Positions 12,495-22,035 are shown, numbered from the stretch's first letter. The stretch is DNA of 64,000 nucleotides from Cohaesibacter intestini (GCF_003324485.1 NZ_QODK01000002.1:124001-188000); one strand, 5' to 3'. A program made the numbers and translations. The notes: generated by a model from the letters alone, not told the origin.

Positions 12495-13439
12495 TTGGCT
12501 GCTGGGTCCAAAAAGGTCATTTATGCCGCATTGGCAGGCAACGCGCTGATTGCCGTAACCAAATTCATCGCGTCATCCATCACCGGCTCATCAGCCATGA
12601 TGGCAGAAGGCATCCACTCACTGGTGGATACTGGCAATCAGGGCCTGCTGCTCTATGGCATCCGTCGGGCCGCCCAACCCGCAGACAAGAAGCATCCGTT
12701 CGGCTATGGGTCAGAGCTCTATTTCTGGGCCTTTGTCGTGGCTTTGTTGATCTTTGCTGTTGGCGCAGGTCTCTCCATTTATGAAGGCATTCACAAGGTG
12801 CTTGAGCCCTCCGAGATCGCCGATCCGACCATCAACTTCGTGGTGCTTGGCCTTGCCATCTGCTTTGAGGGCTGGGCCTGGATGGTGGCATTCAAGGAAT
12901 TCAGCAGCACAAAAGGCAAGAAAGGCTGGGTGGCTGCGGTCAAGGACTCTAAGGATCCTACCGTTTTCACTGTCCTGTTTGAAGACTCAGCGGCCATGCT
13001 GGGGCTGGTTGTCGCAGGCATAGGCATCGCCATCGCTTACTATTTCCACATTCCGTGGATGGATGGTGCTGCCTCCATTGTCATCGGCATCATTTTGGCG
13101 ACAACAGCCTTCCTGCTCGCCTATGAAACCAAGGGGCTACTGATCGGGGAAGCTGCGTCAGACGAGTTGGAGAGCGAGATCGCCAGCGTGGTGGCCAGTC
13201 ACCCGGCAGTGACGACCGTCAATGAATTGCGCACACTGCATCGCGGCCCCAACGAGGTTTTGTTGACCCTCAGCCTCGATTTCCGCAATGATCTGATGGT
13301 GGGTGAGTTGGAGAAGGTCATCGCTGACCTTGAAACCCAGATCAGGGACCGCTTTGACAGCATCCATCGGATTTTCATTGAAGCCCAGTCCTACAAAGAC
13401 CATCTTTCCGTTGCCCAGACGATGAATGAGCAAGCCTGA
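12495..13439 (+). CDS. Cation diffusion facilitator, ZnT9-like
   Basis: A 314-residue metal/proton antiporter of the CDF family. Six membrane segments are visible; the second carries EGIHSLVDTGNQ and a later one FEDSAAMLG, the patterns of the SLC30A9 (ZnT9)-like branch rather than the classic DxxxD zinc exporters. HPFGYGSELYFW after segment 2 is also typical of the group. A C-terminal cytoplasmic domain of about 90 residues follows. Translation should begin at a TTG (12495): GGAG at 12484-12487 lies 7 bases upstream and the product MAAGSKKVIYAALAGN fits the family, with no better ATG. Divergent from the RND operon; a strong terminator follows. Transported metal unknown. Confidence 0.92.
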   Translation: MAAGSKKVIYAALAGNALIAVTKFIASSITGSSAMMAEGIHSLVDTGNQGLLLYGIRRAAQPADKKHPFGYGSELYFWAFVVALLIFAVGAGLSIYEGIHKVLEPSEIADPTINFVVLGLAICFEGWAWMVAFKEFSSTKGKKGWVAAVKDSKDPTVFTVLFEDSAAMLGLVVAGIGIAIAYYFHIPWMDGAASIVIGIILATTAFLLAYETKGLLIGEAASDELESEIASVVASHPAVTTVNELRTLHRGPNEVLLTLSLDFRNDLMVGELEKVIADLETQIRDRFDSIHRIFIEAQSYKDHLSVAQTMNEQA

Positions 13440-13473
13440 CCAGCACCTAGGCAACGCTCCTCTTGATTCTTCA

Positions 13474-13507
13474 AAAAGCCCCGCACTGCTACATGTGCGG
13501 GGCTTTT
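13474..13507 (+). terminator. Rho-independent terminator after the CDF gene
   Basis: A 13-base-pair stem AAAAGCCCCGCAC / GTGCGGGGCTTTT around an 8-base loop, ending in a T-run, 35 bases after the CDF stop. Confidence 0.9.
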
Positions 13508-13562
13508 GTTTTGCCCGTCCTCGGCGCAAAATGGGTAAAGCACATCCAATCAGGAGGGCCAC

Positions 13563-14165
13563 ATGCGCTTATTCCCTTCATCTTTGCCGCACATCTGGAA
13601 CGCCAGCCGTCCCCTTGCCTGCCTCATTCCTCTGCTTGGCTTCACCATGTCGGCAGAAGCGGGCAACTGTGACCGCATCCATTATGGCACCGAACTGGTC
13701 GACGATGTCACCTATTGCGCCAGCTCCATCCTCCCCAACTCGCGGGTCGCCACCTACCGACCGGGCAACCTTGAAGGTTGGGGCCTATCAAAGGCACACC
13801 GGGCCTGGTGCGAAGGTGCCTATGGCTCGGGCGAAGGCGAATGGATTGCCCTACAGGTGCGCCCCGGCACCCGCATTCGCAAGATAATGTTCCTGAATGG
13901 CTATCAGAAAAGCACCAAAAGTTATCGAGAGAATGCCCGGGCGCGGGACATAACGATCGAAACCGACCAAGGGGCACGCTTCTCTCATCGACTGGACGAT
14001 CGCCCCGGCGTGCAGGAAGTCTATCTTGGTGGTTGGCACGATGTGCAAACCCTGCGGGTCTATATCGAGACTATCTATCCGGGCTCAAGATATGACGATC
14101 TGTGCCTGTCTGGAATGGCGCTGGATTTCGAAGATCTCCGTGACTTCGAATACCAGCAGCAATAG
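13563..14165 (+). CDS. Exported protein with an NADase-type glycan-binding-like domain
   Basis: A 200-residue secreted protein. The first 33 or so residues are a signal peptide (hydrophobic stretch to GFTMSAEAG, cleavage probably after AEA). The mature part is one compact domain with the pattern of the NADase-type glycan-binding (discoidin-like) domain: an N-terminal variable strand with SSILPNSRVATYRPGNLEGW, then W-CEGAYGSGEGEWIALQV, IMFLNGYQKSTKSYRENAR and DITIET strands. Cysteines at the start (CDR), YCAS, WCEG and DLCLSG could form two disulphides. There is no catalytic domain, so it is probably a periplasmic or surface binding protein. Single gene with its own terminator; ligand unknown. 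Confidence 0.8.
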   Translation: MRLFPSSLPHIWNASRPLACLIPLLGFTMSAEAGNCDRIHYGTELVDDVTYCASSILPNSRVATYRPGNLEGWGLSKAHRAWCEGAYGSGEGEWIALQVRPGTRIRKIMFLNGYQKSTKSYRENARARDITIETDQGARFSHRLDDRPGVQEVYLGGWHDVQTLRVYIETIYPGSRYDDLCLSGMALDFEDLRDFEYQQQ

Positions 14166-14187
14166 GTCAGGCAAGGCCAGACATAAG

Positions 14188-14211
14188 AAAACCCGGCCAA
14201 AGCCGGGTTTT
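14188..14211 (+). terminator. Terminator between the exported protein gene and ssb
   Basis: A 10-base-pair stem AAAACCCGGC / GCCGGGTTTT with a 4-base loop. T-runs on both sides let it serve the plus gene and, 27 bases beyond its stop, ssb on minus. Confidence 0.88.
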
Positions 14212-14237
14212 GCATCGCATCGACAAGATCCGATCGG

Positions 14238-14768
14238 TCAAAATGGAATATCGTCGTCCAGATCGTCGCGGAAGTTGCTTGCCTGTGGGCTGCTCTGCTG
14301 TGGTCCACCACGCTGACCACCAAAGTCGCCCCCCTGCTGACCACCGAAATTGCCGCCGGGACCGCCAAAATCGCCGCCTTGCTGACCACCAAAGTTGCCA
14401 CCACCGCCGCCTTCACCGCGATTGTCCAGCATGGTCAGATTGCCGTTGAAGCCCTGTAGAACCACTTCGGTCGAATAGCGATCCTGACCATTCTGATCCT
14501 GCCATTTACGGGTCTGCAGCTGGCCTTCCAGATACACTTTCGACCCCTTGCGCAGATACTGCTCGGCAATACGGCACAAACCTTCATTGAAAATGACCAC
14601 CCGGTGCCATTCGGTTTTTTCGCGACGCTCGCCGGTGTTGCGATCCTTCCAGCTTTCGGAAGTGGCGACCGAGAGATTGGCGATGGGGCGGCCGTCCTGC
14701 GTGCGGCGAATATCCGGGTCATTGCCCAAATTGCCCACGAGGATGACTTTGTTCACACTACCGGCCAT
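14238..14768 (-). CDS. ssb: Single-stranded DNA-binding protein
   Basis: A 176-residue SSB that coats single-stranded DNA and recruits repair and replication partners. The OB fold (about 1-110) starts [19 protein letters not shown] and includes [19 protein letters not shown]; a Gly/Gln/Phe-rich linker of about 50 residues follows, then the conserved acidic tip DDDIPF that binds partner proteins. The linker contains the unit [14 protein letters not shown] twice, an evident internal duplication. I chose the ATG at 14768, preceded by AAGGA, because the frame above it (59 more codons) is not SSB-like. It is divergent from uvrA with a LexA-like site between, matching SOS control of this pair in many bacteria. 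Confidence 0.97.
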   Translation of the reverse strand: MAGSVNKVILVGNLGNDPDIRRTQDGRPIANLSVATSESWKDRNTGERREKTEWHRVVIFNEGLCRIAEQYLRKGSKVYLEGQLQTRKWQDQNGQDRYSTEVVLQGFNGNLTMLDNRGEGGGGGNFGGQQGGDFGGPGGNFGGQQGGDFGGQRGGPQQSSPQASNFRDDLDDDIPF

Positions 14769-15200
14769 TCGATTGTCCTTTTTATATCTGATCTTTCCGG
14801 CCCGTTTGTAACGGGATTGAATTGTTCGCCAGCATAGGCAAGAACTAAGATCAGTTCCATCCTCTCTTGCTTCAATCCCCGACAATCCCGCAAAATGGAC
14901 TGAAAACCTCGTCATTCCGGCTTCGATATCGATGCCTGATGCCATATTTTAAACGATTCACACCATAGAACAAAATGTGTACATTTTAAATTTGTCTCGC
15001 TAATATGACCAAAAATTGAATCACTCAAACCGCGTGATTGCCATAGGTTTGACAAAGCACTATTGGAAGCTGTGAAGGCGTCATCAGGACTTTCCCAGAG
15101 GAATGATCCTTTGCGCTTCGTCACACGTACCAACGACTTCAGCGATTGTGCCCACAAAGCCCATTGGAATACAAAGCGATCCGTCCCGAAAAGGTCTGTC
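14769..15200. other. Divergent promoter region between ssb and uvrA (432 bases)
   Basis: No gene is supported here: frames on either strand are upstream extensions of ssb and uvrA. It holds AT-rich blocks on both sides of a LexA-like site and an imperfect inverted repeat GAAC-N8-GTTC near 14851-14866. It must contain promoters for both genes. Confidence 0.7.
14968..14982. promoter_or_regulatory. Candidate LexA (SOS) box between ssb and uvrA
   Basis: GAACAAAATGTGTAC matches the alphaproteobacterial SOS consensus GAAC-N7-GAAC with one mismatch (GTAC for GAAC) and lies between two divergent genes that are classic LexA targets. Binding is inferred. Confidence 0.6.
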
Positions 15201-18104
15201 ATGTACAAGGATAACGAGAAATCCGTTGCTCCCTCCCAGGTTTCATCCCAGAAAATGATTTCGATTCGCGGCGCGCGGGAACATAACCTCAAGAATGTCG
15301 ATCTGGACATTCCGCGCGATCAGCTGATCGTCATGACCGGCCTGTCTGGTTCGGGCAAGAGTTCGCTTGCCTTTGACACCATCTATGCGGAAGGCCAACG
15401 GCGTTACGTGGAATCGCTCTCCGCCTATGCTCGGCAGTTCCTTGAAATGATGCAGAAGCCGGATGTCGACCAGATTGACGGCCTGTCGCCCGCCATTTCC
15501 ATCGAGCAGAAGACCACGTCACGCAACCCGCGCTCCACCGTCGGTACGGTGACCGAGATCTACGACTATATGCGTCTGTTGTTTGCCCGCGTCGGCATTC
15601 CCTATTCACCAGCCACGGGACTGCCGATTGAGAGCCAGACCGTCAGCCAGATGGTCGACCGGGTGATGGATCTACCGGTCAAATCGCGCTTTCTTCTGCT
15701 CGCTCCGATTGTGCGTGGCCGCAAGGGAGAGTTCCGCAAGGAGCTGGCCGAACTGGTCAAACGCGGCCTCACCCGCTTCCGCATCGATGGGCAGATGTAT
15801 GACGATGGTGACCTGCCGACACTGGATAAGAAGTTCAAGCATAATATTGAGGTCGTGGTTCACCGCATGGTGGTCAAAGAAGGCATTGAAAAGCGCCTTG
15901 CCGACTCCCTCGAATTGTCTCTGGAGCTGGCCGACGGTCTGGCGATTGTCGAACTGGTTGACGAGAAGGACGATAAGGGAGAACCAAAACGCATCACCTT
16001 CTCGGAAAAATTCGCCTGCCCGGTCTCCGGCTTCACAATTCCGGAAATTGAACCACGGCTTTTCTCGTTCAACAATCCCTTTGGTGCCTGCCCGACCTGC
16101 GATGGTCTGGGCAGTGAATTGCAGATCAGTCCCGATCTTGTCGTCCCAGACACCTCACTCAGTCTCAAGGATGGGGCCATTGCGCCATGGGCCAAAGGCA
16201 CCTCGCCATTCTATCGCCAGACACTGGACGCCCTTGCCAAGCATTATGACTTCAAGCTGACCGTGCCGTGGATCGAATTGCCCTTCAAGGCACAGGAAGT
16301 GCTTCTGTATGGCACGGGCGAGGAAAAGGTTCAGTTCGTCTATGACGACGGTGCCCGCTCCTACAAATCGCAAAAACCATTCGAGGGGGTCATTCCCAAT
16401 CTCGAGCGCCGCTTCCGCGAAACCGAAAGCAACTGGGCGCGCGAGGAGATCGGCAAATACCAGTCAAGCCACCCCTGCTCGGCCTGTGATGGCCACCGCC
16501 TGAAGCCCGAGGCCTTGGCGGTCAAGCTCGACAATAAGCATATTTCTGAAGTCTCCAGCCTGTCGATCCGCGCTGCCGCTCACTGGGTGCGCGACCTGCC
16601 GGACAGCTTGACGCCCAAACAAATGGAAATTGCCGAGCGGATTCTCAAAGAAATCCGTGAGCGCCTGACCTTCCTGAATGATGTGGGGCTGGAATATCTG
16701 ACCCTGTCGCGCAATTCCGGCACCTTGTCGGGCGGCGAAAGCCAGCGCATCCGACTCGCCTCGCAAATAGGCTCCGGCCTGACCGGTGTGCTTTATGTGC
16801 TCGACGAACCTTCCATCGGCCTGCATCAGCGCGACAATGCCCGCTTGCTCGAAACCCTCAAACATCTGCGCAATCTGGGCAACACCGTCATCGTGGTCGA
16901 ACATGATGAAGACGCGATCCTAACCGCAGACCATGTCATCGATGTCGGCCCCGGTGCAGGCATCCATGGGGGACGGATTGTCTCACAAGGCACCCCAGAC
17001 CATATCAAGAATGACCCGGCATCGCTGACCGGCCAGTATTTGTCCGGCGTTGAAGTGATTGGCGTTGACCACGAGCGCCGCAAGGGCAAAAAAGGCAAAA
17101 ATATCACGGTCGTCAATGCCCGCGGCAACAACCTCAAAAATGTCACGGCATCGATCCCACTTGGCACATTCTCCTGTGTGACGGGCGTTTCGGGTGGCGG
17201 CAAGTCCACCTTCCTGATCGATACCCTTTACAAGGGTGCAGCCATGAAGCTCAATCGTGCCCGTGCCATGCCATCCCCGCACGACCGGATCGAAGGCTTG
17301 GAACATGTCGACAAGATCATCGATATCGACCAGTCACCGATTGGCCGCACGCCACGCTCCAATCCGGCCACCTATACCGGGGCCTTTACCCCGATCCGCG
17401 AATGGTTCGCCGGTCTGCCGGAAGCCAAGGCACGCGGCTATGCACCGGGTCGTTTCTCCTTCAACGTCAAGGGCGGTCGTTGTGAGGCCTGTCAGGGCGA
17501 CGGGGTGATCAAAATCGAAATGCACTTCCTGCCCGATGTCTATGTCACCTGTGACGTCTGCAAGGGCCACCGCTACAATCGCGAAACCCTTGAAGTGGAA
17601 TTCAAAGGCAAATCCATCGCCGATGTGTTGGAAATGACCGTCGATGAAGCCGCCGACTTCTTTGCCGCGGTGCCATCGGTGCGTGACAAGATGGTCACCC
17701 TGCAAAGAGTGGGGCTTGGCTATATCAAGGTCGGCCAGCAAGCGACCACTTTGTCGGGCGGCGAAGCCCAGCGCGTGAAATTGTCCAAGGAATTATCCAA
17801 ACGCTCAACGGGTCGCACGCTTTATATTCTAGACGAGCCGACCACAGGTCTGCATTTCCACGATGTGGCCAAGCTGCTCGAAGTGCTGCACAAGTTGGTG
17901 AATCAGGGCAATACGGTGATTGTCATCGAGCACAATCTCGAAGTGATCCAGACTGCGGACTGGATTCTCGACCTTGGCCCTGAAGGTGGCGATGGCGGCG
18001 GCCAGATTGTCGCTCAGGGCACGCCGGAGGATGTTGCCAAGCATGAGCGTAGCTATACCGGCATTTTCCTCAAGGAGCTGCAGGACCGCCGCAGCAAGCC
18101 GTAA
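15201..18104 (+). CDS. uvrA: Excinuclease ABC subunit A
   Basis: DNA-damage recognition ATPase of nucleotide excision repair. From the ATG at 15201 (AAGG 6-9 bases upstream) it is 967 residues. It has two ABC ATPase modules: Walker [11 protein letters not shown] near residue 52 with signature LSGGESQR, and [11 protein letters not shown] near 665 with LSGGEAQR. Zinc-finger cysteines are visible as [23 protein letters not shown] and CDVCKGH, and the UvrB-binding part lies between the first Walker A and its signature. A shorter start at the Met just before [10 protein letters not shown] (15255) is possible; the 46 residues upstream of 15201 are not conserved-looking. Divergent from ssb, terminator downstream. 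Confidence 0.98.
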   Translation: MYKDNEKSVAPSQVSSQKMISIRGAREHNLKNVDLDIPRDQLIVMTGLSGSGKSSLAFDTIYAEGQRRYVESLSAYARQFLEMMQKPDVDQIDGLSPAISIEQKTTSRNPRSTVGTVTEIYDYMRLLFARVGIPYSPATGLPIESQTVSQMVDRVMDLPVKSRFLLLAPIVRGRKGEFRKELAELVKRGLTRFRIDGQMYDDGDLPTLDKKFKHNIEVVVHRMVVKEGIEKRLADSLELSLELADGLAIVELVDEKDDKGEPKRITFSEKFACPVSGFTIPEIEPRLFSFNNPFGACPTCDGLGSELQISPDLVVPDTSLSLKDGAIAPWAKGTSPFYRQTLDALAKHYDFKLTVPWIELPFKAQEVLLYGTGEEKVQFVYDDGARSYKSQKPFEGVIPNLERRFRETESNWAREEIGKYQSSHPCSACDGHRLKPEALAVKLDNKHISEVSSLSIRAAAHWVRDLPDSLTPKQMEIAERILKEIRERLTFLNDVGLEYLTLSRNSGTLSGGESQRIRLASQIGSGLTGVLYVLDEPSIGLHQRDNARLLETLKHLRNLGNTVIVVEHDEDAILTADHVIDVGPGAGIHGGRIVSQGTPDHIKNDPASLTGQYLSGVEVIGVDHERRKGKKGKNITVVNARGNNLKNVTASIPLGTFSCVTGVSGGGKSTFLIDTLYKGAAMKLNRARAMPSPHDRIEGLEHVDKIIDIDQSPIGRTPRSNPATYTGAFTPIREWFAGLPEAKARGYAPGRFSFNVKGGRCEACQGDGVIKIEMHFLPDVYVTCDVCKGHRYNRETLEVEFKGKSIADVLEMTVDEAADFFAAVPSVRDKMVTLQRVGLGYIKVGQQATTLSGGEAQRVKLSKELSKRSTGRTLYILDEPTTGLHFHDVAKLLEVLHKLVNQGNTVIVIEHNLEVIQTADWILDLGPEGGDGGGQIVAQGTPEDVAKHERSYTGIFLKELQDRRSKP

Positions 18105-18180
18105 TTCTGTCCACAGCGCCCACTTTTTCCACATGGCGCGAAAATAGGCACTCCAAGACAGACGCCGAAAAGACGGAATC

Positions 18181-18214
18181 AGGGTTGGCATCGCATGATT
18201 GCCAGCCCTTTTTG
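18181..18214 (+). terminator. Terminator after uvrA
   Basis: AGGGTTGGCA and TGCCAGCCCT (one G-T pair) enclose a 9-base loop and are followed by a T-run, 77 bases after the uvrA stop. Confidence 0.8.
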
Positions 18215-18640
18215 CTTCAAAAACGCATGGCTTGTGCACATTGATATACAGAATTGTTGTCTTTGAACTAGATCAAACCCTTTAGCTCGCCTTATGTTGC
18301 AGTGCATAATATCAAGGCAGATTTGGCAGAAAATGCTGTTATTTTGCTCGTATTCACCGACACAAATTTCGGCCTAAGCGCTCTCTACGCGCCAACTTAC
18401 GTAGATACCTCTAATTGGAAGGTCGAAACCTGACCTTTTGGGTAATTTTTTAAACCATTGTAATTGCAAAGAAAATACATCTACTCACCATTTCTCAGGT
18501 GGGAAACCCAACTAGACTGCGACAATTTTACAGATTTGCACGAGATGCAGAACTGCTATGCAATATTGTGCAGTGCACATTCATTTCTGATTTGTTAGAA
18601 ATATTCCAACAACAGTGATCAACAAGATCACTTCAGAAAT
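18215..18640. other. AT-rich non-coding stretch upstream of the small RNA
   Basis: No gene-like frame on either strand. It contains an FNR/FixK-like site TTGAA-CTAG-ATCAA at 18263-18276 (one mismatch to TTGAT-N4-ATCAA) and a weak hairpin AAGGTC-N7-GACCTT at 18419-18437 followed by TTTTGGGTAATTTTTT. The promoter of the downstream small RNA must lie in its last part; I could not pick it with confidence. Confidence 0.5.
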
Positions 18641-18747
18641 TCAGGTTTCCTCCTCCTCCCAGAAACCTGATGGTTTCAAAACGACCTCCTCCCCGTTTTG
18701 AGACGTTCAATAAGCCCACCGGACCTCCTCCCCCGGTGGGCTTTTTG
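18641..18747 (+). ncRNA. Small RNA with three anti-Shine-Dalgarno (CCTCCTCCC) stem-loops, alpha-r14/suhB or 'cuckoo' type
   Basis: Three hairpins follow each other on the plus strand. Hairpin 1 pairs TCAGGTTTC (18641-18649) with GAAACCTGA (18662-18670); hairpin 2 pairs TCAAAACG (18676-18683) with CGTTTTGA (18694-18701); hairpin 3 pairs AAGCCCACCGG (18712-18722) with CCGGTGGGCTT (18733-18743) and ends in a T-run, making a terminator. Each loop exposes the same nine bases CCTCCTCCC, complementary to ribosome-binding sites; loops 2 and 3 are identical (ACCTCCTCCC). This is the architecture of the alphaproteobacterial alpha-r14 (suhB motif) RNAs, such as NfeR1 of Sinorhizobium, and of Rhodobacter CcsR RNAs. 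It probably represses translation of many mRNAs, likely with Hfq. The 5' end is a guess: transcription may begin some 10-30 bases upstream. Confidence 0.88.
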
Positions 18748-18870
18748 CTTTCCGCCTTTCTGAAACCCCGGAAACGGACACAAGTCTCATCAATCAGCGC
18801 GCGCAACAGCACACTCCCGGACAGGATCCATGCGCATTCTGTTATTTTGAAGGGATTAATGCAGTCCGGC

Positions 18871-19512
18871 TCAGCTTGCCTGTCGGGACGGGGATTCGCG
18901 ATACCAGGCTTCCAACGGCTTGATGATCGGCAGAACGCCATTGTCGTGACGCCAGCTATCAACCGCGTGCCTTTTTCCGCTTTCCTTGTCCTTTACCACG
19001 GCTGTGGCATGAGGATAACGACCATCAAGGAAAAAGCCGCGAGCCACCGGTGCAAGCACGGTGTGATATTTGAGCAATCCGTTTTTCTCGGCATAGGTCA
19101 GATAAGACGTGGTGTTGCTGGCTTCATCGATGCAATCCATTTGTCCTGCGACACCGGAATTGCGCATATCAAGCCCGCCAATATCCTTGTCAGAGCCGAC
19201 AATCGGCCCAACCCGCTTCTCGAACCATTGAACGGCCTTGCCGATGGCTTCGCGCTCAGCTTCCGGGCTCGCCTTGCCACGCGCCAGAATGGACTTGAGC
19301 TTTGCCAGATCCTTTTCACCGGGTCTGAAACTGTGCTTCAGTTTGCACCCGAAGGCATGGCAAATGTAAATCTGGCTGCTGCTCGGCGCGCGATAGCTCA
19401 TCCGCGAGGACCAATCGTCCAGAGAACTGGTGCTCTGGGTCTGGCACCCGGCCAGCAAGGCTGACAATCCGCCGACTAGGCAAGAAAAAGAAATGGCTTT
19501 GATGCGGGTCAT
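18871..19512 (-). CDS. Lipoprotein of unknown function with probable Cys-His-Asp triad
   Basis: A 213-residue lipoprotein: MTRIKAISFSCLVGGLSALLAGC is a type II signal with lipid-attached Cys23. I start it at 19512 because the 15 residues above this Met (MIRRDTAFRSRL...) would spoil the signal. No family name comes to mind, but the second half has Cys127 in QMDCIDEASNTTSYL at the start of a predicted helix, His168 in GRYPHATAVV and Asp185 in RHAVDSWRHDNG. That order and context resemble papain-like/transglutaminase-like proteases, so I infer a thiol enzyme on the periplasmic side of a membrane. Monocistronic, divergent from trmFO, downstream of the small RNA on the opposite strand. Confidence 0.82.
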   Translation of the reverse strand: MTRIKAISFSCLVGGLSALLAGCQTQSTSSLDDWSSRMSYRAPSSSQIYICHAFGCKLKHSFRPGEKDLAKLKSILARGKASPEAEREAIGKAVQWFEKRVGPIVGSDKDIGGLDMRNSGVAGQMDCIDEASNTTSYLTYAEKNGLLKYHTVLAPVARGFFLDGRYPHATAVVKDKESGKRHAVDSWRHDNGVLPIIKPLEAWYRESPSRQAS

Positions 19513-19749
19513 GATGTGAATGAGTCGGCTCCGAAAGGCTGTGTCGCGTCTAATCATGTATCACCGCACCTTGGCAATGCCAAATGGAAAAATTCCAATA
19601 GACGCCCATCATGATGCAGATCTGCGAGCCAACGACAGGGCCATCTTTCTGCGCTCAAGGCACAAGTCAGGCTTTGCTTCTGAGCCGAAGGATGATAGGA
19701 AAACCCACTTTCCCTCGCTTTGCAAATCTATCTGGAGTGTTGGCAGATC

Positions 19750-21147
19750 ATGCAAACCAAAAAATCCGTTCGTATCATCGGCGCCGGTCTTGCAGGCTCT
19801 GAAGCCGCTTGGCAATTGGCCAATCAAGGCGTGCCCGTGATCTTGCAGGAAATGCGCCCTGTCCGCTCGACCGATGCCCATGTCACGGATCACTGTGCAG
19901 AGCTGGTCTGCTCCAACTCTTTTCGCTCTGACGACCATGAGGCCAACGCGGTCGGTCTGCTGCATCAGGAAATGCGAGAGGCGCAGTCTCTGATCATCTC
20001 CGCAGCCGATGCCAATGCCGTGCCTGCAGGTGGCGCGTTGGCAGTTGCGCGTGAAGCGTTTTCCGAAGCGGTCACCGACCGTTTGGCGGCTCATCCTTTA
20101 ATCACCTTGGTGCGTGGCGAAGTGGACGCATTGCCTGATCCTGAGGCGGGCCCTTGCCTGATCGCCACCGGCCCCCTTACCTCCAAGTCACTTTCCGAGG
20201 CAATCTTGGCGGCAACAGGCGAGGAATCCCTCGCATTTTACGATGCCATTGCACCGATCGTCCATTTCGACTCGATCAATATGGACAAAGCATGGTTCCA
20301 GTCCCGCTATGACAAGGTCGGCCCGTCAGGCACAGGCGCGGACTATATCAATTGCGGCATGAACGAAGCCGAATACAAGGCCTTCATCGCGGCGATGCTG
20401 GAAGCAGACAAAGCTGAATTCAAGGAATGGGAAGAAAAGGCGAAATATTTCGACGGCTGCCTGCCGATTGAAGTGATGGCCGAGCGCGGCATCGACACGC
20501 CTCGCTATGGTCCGATGAAACCCGTCGGCCTGACCAACCCCCATGATCCGGATACCGATCCCTATGCGGTGGTGCAATTGCGCCAGGACAACAAGCTCGG
20601 CACCCTCTACAACATCGTCGGCTTCCAGACCAAAATGAAATATGGCGCACAAGCAGACGTATTTCGCATGATCCCCGGTCTCGAAAAGGCCCAGTTTGCG
20701 CGCCTTGGCGGCATTCACAGGAATACTTTCCTGAACTCGCCGAAGCTGCTGGACCAGAGCCTGCGCCTCAAATCGATGCCTCATCTACGCTTTGCCGGTC
20801 AGATCACCGGCTGCGAAGGATATGTGGAATCAGCGGCGATTGGTCTGTTGGCGGGTCGCTTCATCGCTGCTGAGCTTGCCGGACAAACCCTTGCCCCACC
20901 GCCGGAAACCACCGCATTTGGTGCGTTGCTTGGCCACATCACCGGGGGACATTTGATCGATTCCAACGGCGGTCAGCGCTCTTTCCAGCCGATGAATGTC
21001 AATTTCGGGCTGTTCCCACCCGTGGAATTTTCGCGCCGCCGGGAAGATGGCTCGAAAATGCGGGGGCCAGAAAAGCAGTTGTCGAAGAAAAAAGCGCTCA
21101 CCAAACGGGCATTGGAAGACATCAAGGGCTGGTTGCAACAGGCATAG
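19750..21147 (+). CDS. trmFO: Methylenetetrahydrofolate-tRNA-(uracil-54-C5)-methyltransferase
   Basis: Folate- and FAD-dependent enzyme that makes ribothymidine at position 54 of tRNA. The 465-residue protein begins [20 protein letters not shown], a dinucleotide-binding motif for FAD, followed by the family signature [19 protein letters not shown], which includes a conserved cysteine near residue 51. [20 protein letters not shown] near 355 is the second FAD-contacting segment. The frame reaches 10 codons further up to an ATG at 19720, but the Met at 19750 matches family N-termini. GGAG lies about 12 bases upstream, slightly far. It converges on the squalene-synthase-like gene with only 24 bases between stops. 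Confidence 0.96.
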   Translation: MQTKKSVRIIGAGLAGSEAAWQLANQGVPVILQEMRPVRSTDAHVTDHCAELVCSNSFRSDDHEANAVGLLHQEMREAQSLIISAADANAVPAGGALAVAREAFSEAVTDRLAAHPLITLVRGEVDALPDPEAGPCLIATGPLTSKSLSEAILAATGEESLAFYDAIAPIVHFDSINMDKAWFQSRYDKVGPSGTGADYINCGMNEAEYKAFIAAMLEADKAEFKEWEEKAKYFDGCLPIEVMAERGIDTPRYGPMKPVGLTNPHDPDTDPYAVVQLRQDNKLGTLYNIVGFQTKMKYGAQADVFRMIPGLEKAQFARLGGIHRNTFLNSPKLLDQSLRLKSMPHLRFAGQITGCEGYVESAAIGLLAGRFIAAELAGQTLAPPPETTAFGALLGHITGGHLIDSNGGQRSFQPMNVNFGLFPPVEFSRRREDGSKMRGPEKQLSKKKALTKRALEDIKGWLQQA

Positions 21148-21171
21148 CCAGCCAACAGGCCTTGGGGCGCA

Positions 21172-22035
21172 TCAGACAGCAGCTGCCATTCGCCAAATCG
21201 CCCCGTAACAGCGCCACCTCGCCAAACGAAGCAACCTTGCGGGGTGCTTCTTGCGCATCCGGATCATCAAACGGGCCGGAGCAAGCCGCAAAAAGGCGGG
21301 GGCGATCTGGCTTCGCACATCCTTGGGTACCAACTTCAATTCTGCCATTGCCTTGGCATGATGCATTTCAGCCAGCTCCCCAAGGGTCAGAAGGGCCGCG
21401 GCCACGTTGGCTTTAGACTTGTCGGCAATCAAATCTGCCTGAGCCAAGCCATGGGCGGCAAAAGCATCGGCAGGCAGGAATAGTTTTTGCCGCTCCACAT
21501 TTTGAGGCCAGTCAAACAGATGCTGTGCCAGACAGATCGCCATCGCGGCATGTCCACACAAACCGGAAATATCAGCAACATCCTTGCAAAGAATCTGTGC
21601 CGAGAGCATCAGGGCCAACGCTTCTGTTTCTCCCGCATAGGTCTCGAAATGCGGCATATCTGGCATCGGGTCATTATAGAGATCAAACCGACGCGCTTCG
21701 ATGATCGGAACCAAACGGTCGATCGGCAATGCATGCCGATGCTGAACCACTTGTAAGGCCGAGGCGACGGGTCCAACATTTACCACCTCATTTCCAGGGC
21801 TCTGATCAACAGTGGCGTCAGCGACAATATCCCGCCACCATGTCAGACGGATATCTCCCATCGCGGGCTCGCTAACGCGCGTTGGAATCACGGCGACATC
21901 AGCAAGGAAACATTGAAAAGCAAGAAAGTCAGCGCGAACAGCCTCAGGCGCTGTCAGGCTGGCAAAATACCGCACAGAATCAAGACGTTTCAGCTCGGAC
22001 TGACAGAAGGCAAACGCATCATGCAGGTCTGACAT
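21172..22035 (-). CDS. Squalene/phytoene-synthase-fold protein, NDUFAF6-like
   Basis: A 287-residue all-helical protein of the trans-isoprenyl diphosphate synthase fold. The two Asp-rich substrate motifs of active synthases are not recognisable: the first region reads QCFLADVAVIPTRVSEP and the second AQHLFDWPQN. Loss of these residues, and position beside the Mth938-like and secDF genes, points to the NDUFAF6 branch, whose mitochondrial members help assemble respiratory complex I, rather than to carotenoid or hopanoid synthesis. I start at MSDLHDAFAF (22035); the longer frame to 22131 overlaps the neighbouring gene. It begins 19 bases after that gene's stop, so the two are probably co-transcribed. 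Confidence 0.82.
   Translation of the reverse strand: MSDLHDAFAFCQSELKRLDSVRYFASLTAPEAVRADFLAFQCFLADVAVIPTRVSEPAMGDIRLTWWRDIVADATVDQSPGNEVVNVGPVASALQVVQHRHALPIDRLVPIIEARRFDLYNDPMPDMPHFETYAGETEALALMLSAQILCKDVADISGLCGHAAMAICLAQHLFDWPQNVERQKLFLPADAFAAHGLAQADLIADKSKANVAAALLTLGELAEMHHAKAMAELKLVPKDVRSQIAPAFLRLAPARLMIRMRKKHPARLLRLARWRCYGAIWRMAAAV

Noticed and set aside
18670-19464. A 264-codon plus-strand frame overlapping the small RNA and antisense to the lipoprotein
   Set aside because: It begins inside hairpin 1 of the RNA and runs antisense through a lipoprotein with a clear signal and lipobox.
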